Shown one piece after another: positions 33,009-43,682 of a stretch of DNA of 64,000 nucleotides (positions within the stretch are counted from its first letter, which is position 1; each line of letters opens with the position of its first letter). The notes under the pieces were generated by a model. The model saw only the letters and a list, made by a program, of their open reading frames with translations, was not told the origin of the DNA and did no database searches. Source of the DNA: Scleromitrula shiraiana. Taxonomy: Eukaryota; Ascomycota; Leotiomycetes; Helotiales; Sclerotiniaceae. The position numbers were made by a program, and so were the translations under genes. The stretch is from NCBI GenBank assembly GCA_028455995.1, contig JABELC010000007.1, positions 1,561,501-1,625,500 on the forward strand, written 5' to 3'.

Positions 33009-34265
33009 ATGCGTCAAGCAATCCTCATTGCAGGCCTCGCTGCCCTTGCAGCTGCCTCACCAGCTCCTCAAGACATTGATTTTGCTGCAGTTAATGCTGC
33101 ACCAACCCCAACTTTGACTGGACCTCCAGCTGATGTTACCTCCCAATCTGTTGCCATCAACGCAGCCTCTGTTTCCGCTTCCGGATCAGCCGCTGTCACT
33201 GGTGTGGCTACAGCTTCTGCTACTGCCTCAAGCAATGCTAAACGTTGGTTGTGGTGGAACTGGAACCAACCCGTCCAAAACAACAACAACGATTGGGGAA
33301 ATGGCGGTTCATGGGGAGCTACCAGCACGGTGAAGGCTACCAGCACCACTGCTGCCCCTACCACTAGCAAGGCTGCCACCACTAGCTCCACCACCTCAAG
33401 CTCTACAGCTTCAGCCACTCCTTATGTTGACCAAACCCCATGTGTCACCCAACCAGACGGTTACGGACCAAAGGTTCAACCAGATACGGCTGCCGCTTTC
33501 TCAGCCTACGCTCAGTTCGCAAACGAGGCTAACAACGCCGTTACCCCATCGGGATACACCCAAACCTTCAAGAACCTCAATGCTTCCGTAAACGGCGCCA
33601 CCTACCTCGGTCTCACCACCTACACCAGCTACGACGTAGCCAAGTGCGCCGCTCAATGCGACAGCACCTCCCTCTGCACAGGAATCAACATCTACGTCGA
33701 GCGCGACCCATCCATCAACCCAGCCGATACCTGCGCCAACCCCGCCTCCATCACCAACTACAAGTGTACTCTCTGGGGATCCAGCGTCGATGCATCCCTC
33801 GCTACCAACTACGGTCAATACCGCGAGAAATTCCAAATTGTCATCGCCGGTTCAAACGCCTACACCAAGACCGTCGCTCCACCCACTCAACCTGGCTGGA
33901 AGCCACCTCAATCTTGCGGTGGCGGAAACAAGGGTCACTCTCACCCAACCACCTGCCTCGGTCAACATTTCTTCCCCGGTCCATACAACCCAGCCTACTG
34001 CTCTGCATTCGCCATTTCTCAAAATGCCAAGAATGCTCCTAACATTCCATCGTGGTTTAGTTGGATCTACAGCTGGATGAACTACAACCCTTACAAGTGC
34101 ACTTTCTTCAACTCGTACATGTTGAAGAAGAATGGAAAGCCTTTGGGTACTTATTGTTCGCTTTTTGCCCAGTCTTACTCTAGTTCCCAGGCTACTTATA
34201 GCCCTGGTCAACAGGGTTCGGATACCTGGAGCATTGAGAGCTCTTGGACTTTCTCTATTCAGTAG
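33009..34265 (+). CDS. Secreted protein with PAN/apple-like cysteine module (418 aa)
   Basis: Intronless. A clear signal peptide (MRQAILIAGLAALAAAS, cleavage near residue 17-18) is followed by an Ala/Ser/Thr-rich pro-region. A Kex2-type Lys-Arg at about 78-79 would release a mature chain starting WLWWNWNQPVQNNNN. A second Ser/Thr-rich linker (about 100-137) precedes the folded part. There, TYLGLTTYTSYDVAKCAAQC and DSTSLCTGINIY, then CTLWGSS, resemble the Cys spacing of PAN/apple-like modules in fungal surface proteins. The C-terminal region has further Cys pairs (CLGQHFFPGPYNPAYCSAF; YKCTFF; GTYCSLF). No GPI signal is seen. It is probably a cell-wall or extracellular protein, with binding partner unknown. 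Codon use is strongly biased to C-ending codons, suggesting high expression. Confidence 0.82.
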   Translation: MRQAILIAGLAALAAASPAPQDIDFAAVNAAPTPTLTGPPADVTSQSVAINAASVSASGSAAVTGVATASATASSNAKRWLWWNWNQPVQNNNNDWGNGGSWGATSTVKATSTTAAPTTSKAATTSSTTSSSTASATPYVDQTPCVTQPDGYGPKVQPDTAAAFSAYAQFANEANNAVTPSGYTQTFKNLNASVNGATYLGLTTYTSYDVAKCAAQCDSTSLCTGINIYVERDPSINPADTCANPASITNYKCTLWGSSVDASLATNYGQYREKFQIVIAGSNAYTKTVAPPTQPGWKPPQSCGGGNKGHSHPTTCLGQHFFPGPYNPAYCSAFAISQNAKNAPNIPSWFSWIYSWMNYNPYKCTFFNSYMLKKNGKPLGTYCSLFAQSYSSSQATYSPGQQGSDTWSIESSWTFSIQ

Positions 34266-35770
34266 AGGAGTTTGAGAGGGATAAATGTGAAGAGGTGGAG
34301 GGAAGATGAGGAGTGAAAAGGAGAAGGGTGGAGAGGATAATGATTTCATAGGCGAAAAAAACTTTCTTACACTCTTTTGTTAAATAATTTCTGGAGACGG
34401 TCTAGCATTGGATGGATTTGTTATTGTAGCTATAGTTAAAGTCATTTGTTGGGCTTTAAACTCAATTTATAATGTTTTCTAAATTATTACTTGCAACTTC
34501 CGATTTTTGAGAGTGATAGATTGATTGTGTGATGTAATGATAAATGATCGAAATACTTTCGATATCGACACATCTAATGGTATTTATCTTATAGCCTTGC
34601 TTGACACAAGACCTAGTAGTCTGTCTCATCAGATACGATGAACAAATATTATATCATACGCATTACATCACATATTATCATTACATTAATAATCCAAGTC
34701 ATCGGAATTTCAAATATCTAGTTAGATAATGCTATACACAACACAATTACTCGCTCTCTCTTTCCCACTATATATCCTAATCCTAGTCCAAACATCCAAA
34801 CCTATCCACCTAAACAATCTAACCCAAAACACATAAATATACATATATTATATAGACATACAAAATAAATCCACCTACAATTGTACTATATTCCATCATT
34901 TATATTTCGAAGTGACAGATAGATAGATATTCAGGAATAAATTAGCTTCGTCATTTCATTCCAACTAGCTTGATGTATATAGCATGATATGAGATGATAC
35001 TACATGACATGACATGACATGACATGATATGATATGATATGTTCTCAGAACTTCAAAAAAAGCTCCATCCGTCTACGTGTTGGATGGAATCTATAGGTTA
35101 TGTTATATGTTACCAAATCCCAAATCATACTCGATCCGACGAAAGAGAAAAGGGGTCGCGGGGGGTTGTCTAGATATACAGGTCTATATTCGTTCTATTT
35201 AAGATTTAAGATTTGAGGCGGAAAATAGGGCAGAGGGGCTGTTATATTGATGGTTTAAATTCAGTAAAGAGAAGAGGAAGAGGAAGAGGAATCGTGGTGA
35301 TTAGAGATCGATTCTTATACTAGGTGTATGATCTACAAACCAACATTCCATACCCAATATTAATTTTAAAAAGATAGAAAAGAATGATAATGAAAAAAAC
35401 TATATCATACTAGTATTATATCGTTTATATTGATACTATCCAATATTTAAAGTTCAGATCTTCAGATCTTCAGATCGATCCGATAAGATAGGGAGTGTAG
35501 GATTGGAATGGGATTTTTGGTATAGCGAATGAGATGAATAAATAAATCCATGAATATACGTACGACCTTTATTACATACATACCTGGCCATATATATATA
35601 TATACTTTTTCTCTCCCAATATGGTTTTTCTTTCTCTATAACAAACATCCATCTCATCTCGTCCATAGCGCGCACATCCGCATAGATACACGCATGAATG
35701 AATAAGTATCTGTCAGAAACGTCAAATCCTCACTTACCACACTTCTCTTTCTTTCACATATACATATACA

Positions 35771-35886
35771 CTTACTCACTTACTCACTTACTCACTTACT
35801 CACTTACTCACTTACTCACTTACTCACTTACTCACTTACTCACTTACTCACTTACTCACTTACTCACTTACTCACTTACTCACTCA
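35771..35886. repeat. 8-nt tandem array (CTTACTCA)n
   Basis: About 14.5 near-perfect units of CTTACTCA, period 8, with no interruptions until the flanking CACTCACATAC. Confidence 0.95.
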
Positions 35887-35943
35887 CATACATAAATTCT
35901 CTCACAAATTCAATTCAATTCGTTCGCGGAATTCTCATTTCTA

Positions 35944-36030
35944 TATTCATATTCATATTCATATTCATATTCATATTCATATTCATATTCATATTCATAT
36001 TCATATTCATATTCATATTCATATTCATCT
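35944..36030. repeat. Hexanucleotide array (ATTCAT)n
   Basis: About 14 units of ATTCAT, 60 bp downstream of the CTTACTCA array, followed by a CTCTCCT-rich tract. Confidence 0.95.
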
Positions 36031-36817
36031 CTTCTCTCCTCTCCTCTCCTCTCCTCTCCTCTTCTCTCCTCTTCCATTCACATACTTATCTACGCTTATG
36101 CTTGCTCATGCCATGCAATACTATGCTTCCAACATCGCTGCTATAGCTGCTATCGCTATCTCCATGATTAACCAAGCTATCGTATGCCATGCCATACCAT
36201 ACCAATGCCACCATACCATACGATATCAAACCAAATAAACCTCACCAAAGCCCGCACCCCCCTTCCAGAAAACCAGACAGATAACCGCCCAACGAATCAA
36301 TGAATCAAGAGTTCAAAACCCAATTCATTCCCCCTCGCTCTCCCCCTCCCCCTTCCCTCAAATACAAATAAGAAAGCAAAGCGAAGAAAAAAAAAAAATC
36401 AACCTGCTTGCTAATCGACACTGATGTCTGTCCATAGTATATGTATGTAATTCCTCATCTCCATCTCCAACGCCTAGTAATGCAATGCAAACAATGTAAA
36501 TGCATGACCAGAAAGAAACAAAAAAAAAACAAAGGAACGGAGACCATGTACATAGATAGCGTATAAAACAAATGCAATGCATGTATGCATGTATGTATGT
36601 ATGTATGTACAAACATTGATTGAATGTCTGTATGCTCGATTGTTCGTTTATTTGACGGCCGTGATTCCAAAAAAAAAGGGAGAAGGAAATTCAGATAATG
36701 CTATGCAGTTCGTATCCGCAGGCCATGCTATGCCATGCCAATTAAAAACCATAACCATCACGGCATCAAAACAATGAGATCCTATTCCTAACCCGACCCA
36801 ACCATATCAAGCCAAAC

Positions 36818-38887
36818 CTATCTCCCACTCCCCCCCTCCGCATCCGCATCCTCCGCCTCCGCCAAATCCTCCATCATCAACCTCTCACTCATACTCCTCG
36901 GCGTCCCCGAAAAACTCCCCATCCCCCCACTAACCCTAAAGCTCAGCACATCACTCTCATCCATCCCACTCCTCCCATTAACGCTTCCCACAAACGAACT
37001 AACATTTCCCAGCGATGCGCCACGAGCGTGCACCTCATCGCTGACCACGGGCATATCAAACGGATGACCTTTGTATGAGCCGACTACTCTTTTTGCTGGG
37101 GAGTCCGCAGGTGGGTTTGTGTTATTGAAGGAACGGAGGATTTGACGGGGTGGCGATTTGGCGAGATCGAGTCGATCGGATATTTCTTCCGGTTTGGATG
37201 ATTCGGTTGTCTCTTCTTCTTCTTCTTCTAATTCATCATCATGATCTTGATGTCGACTTCTTCCGCGGTCTGCATTTTCATCAAACAAAAACATATCATC
37301 TTCATCGTCATCGTGAAATGATAACTGCTCGTTGCTATGTCCTTGTACTTGAGATTCCAATGACTCGAATGTAAGCGGTTTGATTGGTGATCTGATGGCA
37401 ATAGGTGTTGATATTGGTTGGTTGTTATCTTCCCTCTGTGGTGAAAGAATTGTAGGTGGCGGTATGGTTCTACTTCTTGTTCGGCTTATAATGGGCATAT
37501 CCAACATATCATCATCATCATCGTCATCCTCTTCATCATCAGATTGAACATCAATATCAGGCTCTTCTGTAGAAATCTCCAAAGGTCGTAGCGATGGCGT
37601 TATGTTGGTTTCCGGAATACTTGTTGGTATTGGAGTTGGTCTTGTATTCTCTTCTTGAGGTATAGATGTAACCAAAGTAATATCATCATCGTCGTCATCC
37701 TTTGTAAAAGGGTCTATGGTAGTAGCGACTGATGCCGATCCATCTGGTGGGGCAGATACGGTTGTCCATTGTGTTCCATCATCATCCTCTAGAGGACCCC
37801 GCGATAAAGCTCGTAATCGTTGAGAGGAAGATATTCGTTTGGGCGGCGGCGCATCGATATCTTCAACTTGTGTAGATCCTAATTCATCATCTGAATCATC
37901 ACCAAAAGCAGAAAGTGGTATGCCAGACGCCATTGTAGTATCTTGTGGTGATGATGTTGGTAAAACTTCTTCCCCGGCAAAATCGAAACGAACCCTCCTA
38001 GGACTTGTTGCCTTTGCATAACTAGATGTTCTTCGCAGAGCACTTCGGCGTATAGGTCCATCACTACTACTATTTGATCCAATTGATCCCTCATCTGTAT
38101 TCTTTCTTATGGGTAATGGTGGTTTTCGTAAATCCGGTGAAGAAGTTAAAGACCTTGTATCCGTACTTGCATCCACTTGTAAGACTTCCAATTGTTTTCC
38201 TTTTAAGTGTATATCGGGTTCTATCGTTGGACTGGGTTTTCGATCGTATCGACTACTAGAATCCAACAATGGTAAATAAGTTGGGGTAAAAACTCCAGTA
38301 AATTCCTTTTCTCTTTCATGTGGACTTCTTGGAGGATCATCATCATTATTGTCATTCTTTTGATATGAAACTGATTGAGCAGAAGTAGCAGTACTTAATT
38401 GTTCCTCCATACTTTTCGATAAACCATTTGTTGTTGTATTGGGATATGCGCTTGAAGTTGAAGTTGAAGTTGAAGTAGTAATATTGTGACTACTACTACT
38501 ACTAATACTAGTAATAGGGCTGGTATTGGTAGTATCGGTGGTATTGGTAGTATTGGTAGTATTGGTATTATTGGTAGTATTGGTAGTATTGATTGTATTG
38601 ATTGTATTGATAGTATTGATAGTATTGGTATTGTTGCCTGTCGCGCATGAGTCAAAATTAGACGCGTCAGGATAAAGAAGAGGCTTGTAAGATGTTAAAG
38701 ATTTTAAAGATTCAGCGATTATTGATTCCACTTTCTTAGAAACATCTTTCGATACATTCTTTAACAAATCTTCTTGATACTTAATAAATTCATCATTCAT
38801 ATCTTTACGATATAATGAAACTTTATGATCAAGATCTTTAAGCTTTTGTTGAAGCTCCAAGACCAATTTATTTGTCTCATCCATCAT
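36818..38887 (-). CDS. Unrecognised low-complexity protein with N-terminal coiled coil (689 aa)
   Basis: One long exon. Residues 1-70 are a likely coiled coil (TNKLVLELQQKLKDLDHKVS). Residues about 85-125 are an Asn/Thr/Ile repeat encoded by a trinucleotide microsatellite. The rest is mostly disordered: Ser-rich patches, acidic runs (DDEEDDDDDDD) and Pro-rich stretches. Short ordered-looking blocks are FTGVFTPTYLPLLDSSSRY, SPRRVRFDFAGEEVLP (about 296-311) and a C-terminal block GSYKGHPFDMPVVSDEVHAR. RRVRFDF contains an R-V-x-F sequence fitting the PP1 docking consensus, a hint that it could be a phosphatase-targeting or cytoskeletal scaffold protein. That is inference only. No family is recognised. 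The start is either of two consecutive Met codons. The upstream leader is almost pure A/T. Confidence 0.75.
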   Translation of the reverse strand: MMDETNKLVLELQQKLKDLDHKVSLYRKDMNDEFIKYQEDLLKNVSKDVSKKVESIIAESLKSLTSYKPLLYPDASNFDSCATGNNTNTINTINTINTINTTNTTNNTNTTNTTNTTDTTNTSPITSISSSSSHNITTSTSTSTSSAYPNTTTNGLSKSMEEQLSTATSAQSVSYQKNDNNDDDPPRSPHEREKEFTGVFTPTYLPLLDSSSRYDRKPSPTIEPDIHLKGKQLEVLQVDASTDTRSLTSSPDLRKPPLPIRKNTDEGSIGSNSSSDGPIRRSALRRTSSYAKATSPRRVRFDFAGEEVLPTSSPQDTTMASGIPLSAFGDDSDDELGSTQVEDIDAPPPKRISSSQRLRALSRGPLEDDDGTQWTTVSAPPDGSASVATTIDPFTKDDDDDDITLVTSIPQEENTRPTPIPTSIPETNITPSLRPLEISTEEPDIDVQSDDEEDDDDDDDMLDMPIISRTRSRTIPPPTILSPQREDNNQPISTPIAIRSPIKPLTFESLESQVQGHSNEQLSFHDDDEDDMFLFDENADRGRSRHQDHDDELEEEEEETTESSKPEEISDRLDLAKSPPRQILRSFNNTNPPADSPAKRVVGSYKGHPFDMPVVSDEVHARGASLGNVSSFVGSVNGRSGMDESDVLSFRVSGGMGSFSGTPRSMSERLMMEDLAEAEDADAEGGSGR
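38520..38632 (-). repeat. Coding trinucleotide microsatellite (Asn-Thr/Ile repeat)
   Basis: Repeated GGTAGTATT-type triplets on the plus strand encode Asn-Thr-Ile and Asn-Thr-Thr repeats in the 689-aa protein. Unit boundaries stay in frame, so length changes would not disrupt the protein. Confidence 0.85.
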
Positions 38888-40417
38888 TTATAAATTTTTA
38901 TGATTTTATAATTTTATAATTTTATAATTATAATTTTATAATTGAAGAAAGTTGAGATCTGTGTGGTGACCAATGGAAGAGAAAATTTCGATTAAAAAAG
39001 AGTGAATGAAGAAGATTGGAGGGAAAAGGAATTGATGTCGATATTTAAGTACTTTTGTACTTCTATAGTATTTAAGTAATTGTGTATTGCATTGTATTGT
39101 ATTATTTAGATATGTACTCGAGAAGATAGTTGATGAGTAGGTAAATAGATGGGTAGTATATAGATTGTAGATGGTAGATGATAGATGGTAGGTATAATCG
39201 ATTTTTTTTTTTTTTTTGTTATCGTTTGTTGATTGTTCTTAACGAAATCTTCAAGTATCAATATCACCTTTCTATTCTATTCTCGGCCATAGTACAATAG
39301 ACTAAGATCAATATGTAGATGATTTTCAGGTCCAGAATTCAGGAACACGATTAAAAAGTATAGAAGGGGATTTATAGTACATTATACAAATGGGTCATTT
39401 ATTTGAAGATATACTCGAGTATAATTGATTAATATATTTACTATATGTATATGTACGTAAGGTAGGTAAGTACTTTATTATTATTGTTATTATTAAAAAG
39501 ATGGAAATCTTGGAAATTATTCCTCAATCAGCTGTTATTGATCATTAGAAAGTTAGAACTAAATACAGTACAATATTCAATATTTAATTCAATAGTTCTA
39601 TGCCAGTGAGTACTATATCATCCAATCCTTATAAAGTATCTTCATCTTCATCTTCATCTTCATCTTCATCTTTATTATTTAATTTACTTTATATACTATA
39701 ATATATTCTTATAATTCAATTCATCTCATTTATATAATATAATATAATATAATATAAATTAAATTTCATTTGATATTCAATCTACTTATATCATTTATTT
39801 ACACATCATCAAGTATTCATTCATCTATCCCATCTCAAATCATCATACTTCCCCCAAAATCCCACGCTTACTAACCCTACCACCCACCATCTATCTTCCA
39901 CATCATTCCATCCCTCATGTCTTGCCCTATCGCACCACCACCCAAACCCAACAACGGTATCCAATAGCAAAATTCAAACACGATTACCGGGTAGCATAGT
40001 CCAATCATCTCACAATCTATGCGTCTGTGCTTTTTCTTCATTCAGAGCACCTAAGACATCCATCTGCACATCACAAAAACACATACAAATGTGCGAGATC
40101 GGATATAGTTCTACATATAAAAATAAAATGAAATGATATCATGTGAACACTCCCACCCACAACACACATGTGTACCAAGCGAAAATCAATCACATACTCG
40201 GCCCATAGTTCTAGTCCCATGGGTTACGGGCTACAAAATAGTGAATATCCCATCCCATCCCATCCCATGATCCTGTACGTACCTAGATATTTTATGTATG
40301 TATGTATGTATGTATGTATGTAGAAGTAGATGGAATTTAGATAGAAAAAATGAAATAAATGTATAGATGTTCAGTTAAGGTTATGGTTAATTTTGGCTGG
40401 CTTGCATGTTCATGTTC

Positions 40418-40468
40418 ATGGATATGGATATGGATATGGATATGGATATGGATATGGATATGGATATG
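40418..40468. repeat. Hexanucleotide array (GGATAT)n
   Basis: About eight perfect units; preceded 100 bp upstream by a (TATG)7 array. Confidence 0.95.
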
Positions 40469-41170
40469 AACGTGGGTATGTCGTACATATATGATATGAT
40501 ATGCATGACACTTCATGGATTCCATTCGATTCGATTCAAACTCGGATACGGATGGGATAAGTACCGAAGAGGGGAGGGAGGGAGAGAAGAAAATTTGATT
40601 GATTCATTCATGTTTAATTCTCCAAAAACGGTTCGAGGAGGGAAAGGGTGTGGGATGGCTTTCATGCATGTAACATGTGGCAGGTGGCAGGTATCGGTTC
40701 ACGATTAAGGATTATGTGTGGTTACACCTTTGTACTCTTATATATATGAATAGACTACCTCTATATGCATCAAAGCATTCTTGTACATATATATACACAT
40801 ACATATATGCAAACATCTCGGAACAGCGAAAACTACCCTTAATTTGCATAAAAGGGTGCACGAATGAACGAACGAATGATATCTGCGTGTTGCTGGCTGA
40901 TAATTCACAGATTGAGGGAATAGAGAGGTTGATCTTTCATAAATTTCGTACGCTAGAAGCCGGGTATTCGATATCTCCGTGGATGATCTTCGTCTTGGGG
41001 GAACATTGCACCAGTATTTGTGCGTATTGTGTGTGTCTGTTTATGTATGTTTCCTTTTGATCTGGAGTTGAGTTAAGTTAAGTTAAGTTAAGTTGGGTTG
41101 AGTTGGGTTGATGAGATTGGGATGGGGATGAATGAAGATGTTGGTCTTGATTCTTAATTTGTGCGGTTGG

Positions 41171-41227
<57 letters not shown>

Positions 41228-41228
41228 A
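41171..41228. repeat. Tetranucleotide array (TTGA)n
   Basis: About 14 uninterrupted units. Confidence 0.95.
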
Positions 41229-41652
41229 CTTAGGCGACTGAGTAGGAAAGGAATGTATGGATGGAAAGGAAGTTAAGCTTATTTTTCCTTTCCTTTCCTT
41301 TTCTTGGTTATGTTGGTTATGTTGAGTTTGATGAGATGAAGTGAAGTGAGGTTCTACCAATTATCAATCGGATGGATTTTAAGGAAGGGGAGAGGTGAAC
41401 ATCCGATTGATATTCTTTCCGGGGTATATATAGAATGGATTTCCCTCTGTTGCTTTTTGTGGTTATCGTTTTACTTACATATTATCTTATTCTTACCTTT
41501 ACATCATCTCCTTACTCTTCCTGTTGGCATCATCTTTTTCTGTTCGAGTAAAGACAGTACTTCAAGATTAATTATCACATTTGCTACCTACTATATCTAG
41601 GTGTGACACAATATTTCCTTTTCAAGAATCACATATCTTTCAATACAAAGAT

Positions 41653-43682
41653 ATGATATTATCATCACCATTTATTCTTACTTCGTCCATCTTCCTATTC
41701 GTCGTTTATATCATTCGACTTCTCCTGAAATTACCTAAATCCCCTAAATTTCCTACCGTTGGCGATCCCAATGATTCTGATATGAGTAATGCATTACTCA
41801 CTGGTACCTTGAAAGTATATAACTCTTCTAAAAGATCTAGATATCTTCACCTGTCAACCCATTTGCTAACATTCAACTCCCCATAAGCAGTATCCTAACA
41901 CACCATTTTTCCTTCCCACCGTCCCACCCCTCCTCATTCTACCCCTCAACACCCTCCCCGAAACGCGCAACCTCCCCGAATCCAAAACCTCCTTCATCAA
42001 AGAAATCGCCCGCATCTTCCTCTCAAAACACACCGGTATAACCAATTCCTCCACCGCCATCTACCGAACCGTCAAACACGACCTCACCCGGCACATCCCC
42101 TCCACCATCTCCCCCCTCCAAGATGAAATGCACTATGCCATGGATAAAGAACTCGGGGCCTGCGATGACTGGACCAGCGTAGTGCTGTTTGCGAAATTAT
42201 TGCGGGTGGTGGCCTTGCTTAGCGGGAGGGTTTTTGTGGGGGTACCGGTTAGTAGGGATGAGGAGTGGGTGGAGAGGAGTATTATGTATACGGTTGATTG
42301 TACGGGGGCGAGGGAGGGGGTGGCGAGGTGGCCGGGATGGATGAGGGGGATTGTGGGGCCGTGGGTTAAGGAGGTTAGGAGGTTGAATGTGCATAGGAAG
42401 GTGGGGGCTAGGTTGTTGAAACCGGTAGTTGAGGGGTGTATTAGGAGATTTAAGGAGGGGAAGGGTTGGGATGGTGATGATTATGGGGATGGAGAGGAGA
42501 GTGGGGATAGGGAGAAGAAGTTTGGGGATGAGCAGGGAACTTTTGTGAGTTGGATTTTGAAATATACGGATGAAAAGGATAGAGAGGATCCGTTTGTATT
42601 GGCTAATAATCAATTGCAATGTGAGTTTTCATCTTCTTTTCTCTTTTCTATCTCTCATACATATGCGTATATAACGTGGATAAGCAATTCTCTCTCCTTA
42701 CTTTCTCGTTTATTTACAGTCCCCTTGTACTCCAAATTTTCACCCAATTTCCTTTTCCCCCCATCTCTTTCTCTTACTCATCTCTTCACCTAGCAGTACC
42801 CCATTCTCTTTCTTTTGTATCCTATCTTACTCAAAAGCCACAGTATCCTTCGCAGCAATCCACACAACAACCATGATGTCTACTCATATCCTCTTCGATC
42901 TCGCTGCCCACCCCGAATACATCGCACCTCTCCTAGCAGAAATCAACGAGGTGCTCGCAACCGACGGATACGATCTTGTGAATGGGTATAAAAATCTCAA
43001 GAAAAATAGTTTGGCAAAATTGAAACTGTTGGATAGTTTTATAAAGGAGAGTCAGAGGTGCTCGCCTTTAGCTTTGAGTATGTTGATTTCTATATCTTGT
43101 CTCTCTTACTTTCGTTTATCTCGTTTAGGATTTGAGACTTTTTGCGCGCGACTCGCACAAAAGAAGGAGAAAAGAGGAAAATGAAATATGCAGTACATGA
43201 ATAATCTAACAAGAAGAAAAGTTGCCAACCTACGTGTCACCACATCCACATTTACTCTCTCAACCGGCCACACCATCCCAAAAGGAACAAGAATAGCATA
43301 CAACGCCCACACAAAAAACAGCCACCCCTCAACACCAACCAAAACAGAAGAATTCAACCCCTTCCGGTACTCAAATCTCCGAACCCTCCCCAACCAAACC
43401 TACAAACACCAATTCGTGAGCACGAGTCCCGAATACCTTAATTTCGGATACGGGAATCACGCGTGTCCGGGACGATATTTCGCGGCGACCGAGATTAAGA
43501 TTGTGGTTGTGGAGCTTTTGAGACGGTGGGAGTTTAGGTTTGAGGAGGATGGTGATGGGAAGGTGGCTTGGGAGAGGGGGAGGCCGAGGAATGTGCTTAG
43601 TGAGCTGAGTGTTAGGCCGGATTTGGAGGTGAAGATGGAGTTTAGGAGGAGAAAGGGGGTGGATGTGGAGGGGGTGGAGTAG
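41653..43682 (+). CDS. Cytochrome P450 monooxygenase (528 aa, 4 exons)
   Basis: Exons are 41653-41814, 41891-42620, 42844-43077 and 43222-43682 (1587 nt). Intron 3 ends after a TCTAAC branch site, and the phases close exactly. A hydrophobic N-terminal anchor (FILTSSIFLFVVYIIRLLL) targets the ER membrane. The I-helix reads LSFAAIHTTTMM, the K-helix ExxR is Glu366/Arg369 (FIKESQR) and the heme loop is FGYGNHACPGRYF with the thiolate Cys457. Overall similarity is to the fungal P450 group that includes ent-kaurene oxidase-like and other secondary-metabolite oxidases. The substrate cannot be told. No biosynthetic neighbours (PKS, NRPS, terpene cyclase) are nearby, so it is an orphan P450. Exon 2 changes abruptly from C-rich to G-rich coding strand near 42200, a curious compositional flip. 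Confidence 0.9.

Larger units (their letters stand above)
34266..36817. other. Intergenic, dense in microsatellites and minisatellites
   Basis: 2.5 kb with no gene. It holds ACATG pentamers (35004-35040), a TATA tract (35588-35605), the 8-nt array at 35771-35886, the hexamer array at 35944-36030, a CTCTCCT tract to about 36062, several CCATA/ATGCC stretches and ATGT repeats at 36577-36608. Short frames here are translations of repeats. Confidence 0.7.
38888..41652. other. Intergenic, simple-repeat rich
   Basis: 2.8 kb without a gene. Contents: ATTTTATA leader repeats (38890-38945), a 16-nt T run (39202-39217), TCTTCA repeats (39639-39672), ATAAT repeats near 39738, (TATG)n at 40293-40321, (GGATAT)n at 40418-40468, AGTTA repeats near 41070-41092, (TTGA)n at 41171-41228 and CTTTTCC repeats near 41286. 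All short open frames overlap these. Confidence 0.7.

Noticed and set aside
33068..33418. Long antisense ORFs under the secreted protein gene (also 33501-33836 and 33852-34349)
   Set aside because: Shadows caused by its strongly C-biased third codon positions.
35698..35895. ORF rich in Leu-Thr-Tyr-Ser
   Set aside because: Direct translation of the CTTACTCA tandem array.
35771..36030. Tandem arrays considered as CRISPR
   Set aside because: No unique spacers, short repeat units, eukaryotic context: simple microsatellites.
42197..42619. 140-aa antisense ORF under the P450
   Set aside because: Pro/Ile-rich shadow of the G-rich part of exon 2.
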